Source: CAZXMB01 sp964641715
Lineage (GTDB): Bacteria; Desulfobacterota; BSN033; UBA1163
DNA length: 21,544 nt
Reading direction: 5' to 3'
NCBI GenBank assembly: GCA_964641715.1
Contig: CAZXMB010000030.1
Span: 1 to 21,544, forward strand
Below, piece after piece: positions 21,488 through 21,544 of the stretch (the stretch's first letter is position 1; each line of letters begins with the position of its first letter). Under the pieces are notes generated by a model. The model searched no databases and had not been told where the DNA came from. It saw only the letters and a program-made list of their open reading frames with translations. Made by a program: the position numbers and the translations under genes.

Positions 21488-21544
21488 CTATTTGAACAGG
21501 TTTAAAAGATGCCCCTCGAATTTGAATCTCTCAGCCATGGAAGA
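21488..21544 (-). CDS. C-terminal end of a gene running off the right edge
   Basis: The minus strand is open from the window edge to a TAG at 21488. It encodes SSMAERFKFEGHLLNLFK as the last 18 residues, or a 16-residue peptide if the internal ATG were a start. The promoter of the lipoprotein gene begins just after this stop, which fits a gene boundary. Too little is visible to name it. Confidence 0.4.
   Translation of the reverse strand, partial: SSMAERFKFEGHLLNLFK

Overview
The window is most likely from the genome of an uncultured Gram-negative bacterium. Supporting signs are a meso-diaminopimelate-type MurE (DNPR motif), an outer-membrane-type lipoprotein and a complete E. coli-like division and cell wall (dcw) order. 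murB between murC and ddl, and an FtsI with one C-terminal PASTA domain, would suit a Desulfobacterota (former Deltaproteobacteria)-like lineage, but that placement is inference. The sequence is a scaffold: 100 Ns at 11245-11344 lie inside murE. The 55 bases on each side of the Ns are identical, so this is an unmerged contig overlap and not missing sequence.

Region 1 (about 1-15290, minus strand) is the dcw cluster, transcribed right to left: mraZ, rsmH, ftsL, ftsI, murE, murF, mraY, murD, ftsW, murG, murC, murB, ddl. MurC, MurD, MurE, MurF and Ddl build UDP-MurNAc-pentapeptide; MurB supplies UDP-MurNAc; MraY and MurG make lipid I and lipid II; FtsW and FtsI polymerise and crosslink septal peptidoglycan with FtsL. 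Most junctions are short or overlap by 4 nt. A sigma70-type promoter followed by three 10-bp-spaced MraZ boxes precedes mraZ. Four spots (after ddl, murG, murD and mraY) carry degenerate heptanucleotide tandem repeats, all in the same orientation relative to transcription. Other junctions (murC-murB, murD-ftsW, mraZ-rsmH) carry inverted repeats.

Region 2 (15196-17485) is an AT-rich divergent control region and ligA (NAD-dependent DNA ligase, plus strand). The ligA promoter is placed so that its transcript would begin at or next to the start codon. A second MraZ-box-like pair lies just upstream of it.

Region 3 (17466-21544) is accessory and looks lower in GC. It holds a membrane-anchored alpha/beta hydrolase, an orphan CopG-type antitoxin-like gene (plus strand), and a leftward series: a lipoprotein, a small two-helix membrane protein, a frameshifted small ORF, a protein made of two tandem copies of a beta-rich module, a second frameshifted small ORF, and a nucleotidyltransferase/HEPN pair of the toxin-antitoxin type. 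The C-terminal tail of one more minus-strand gene touches the right edge.
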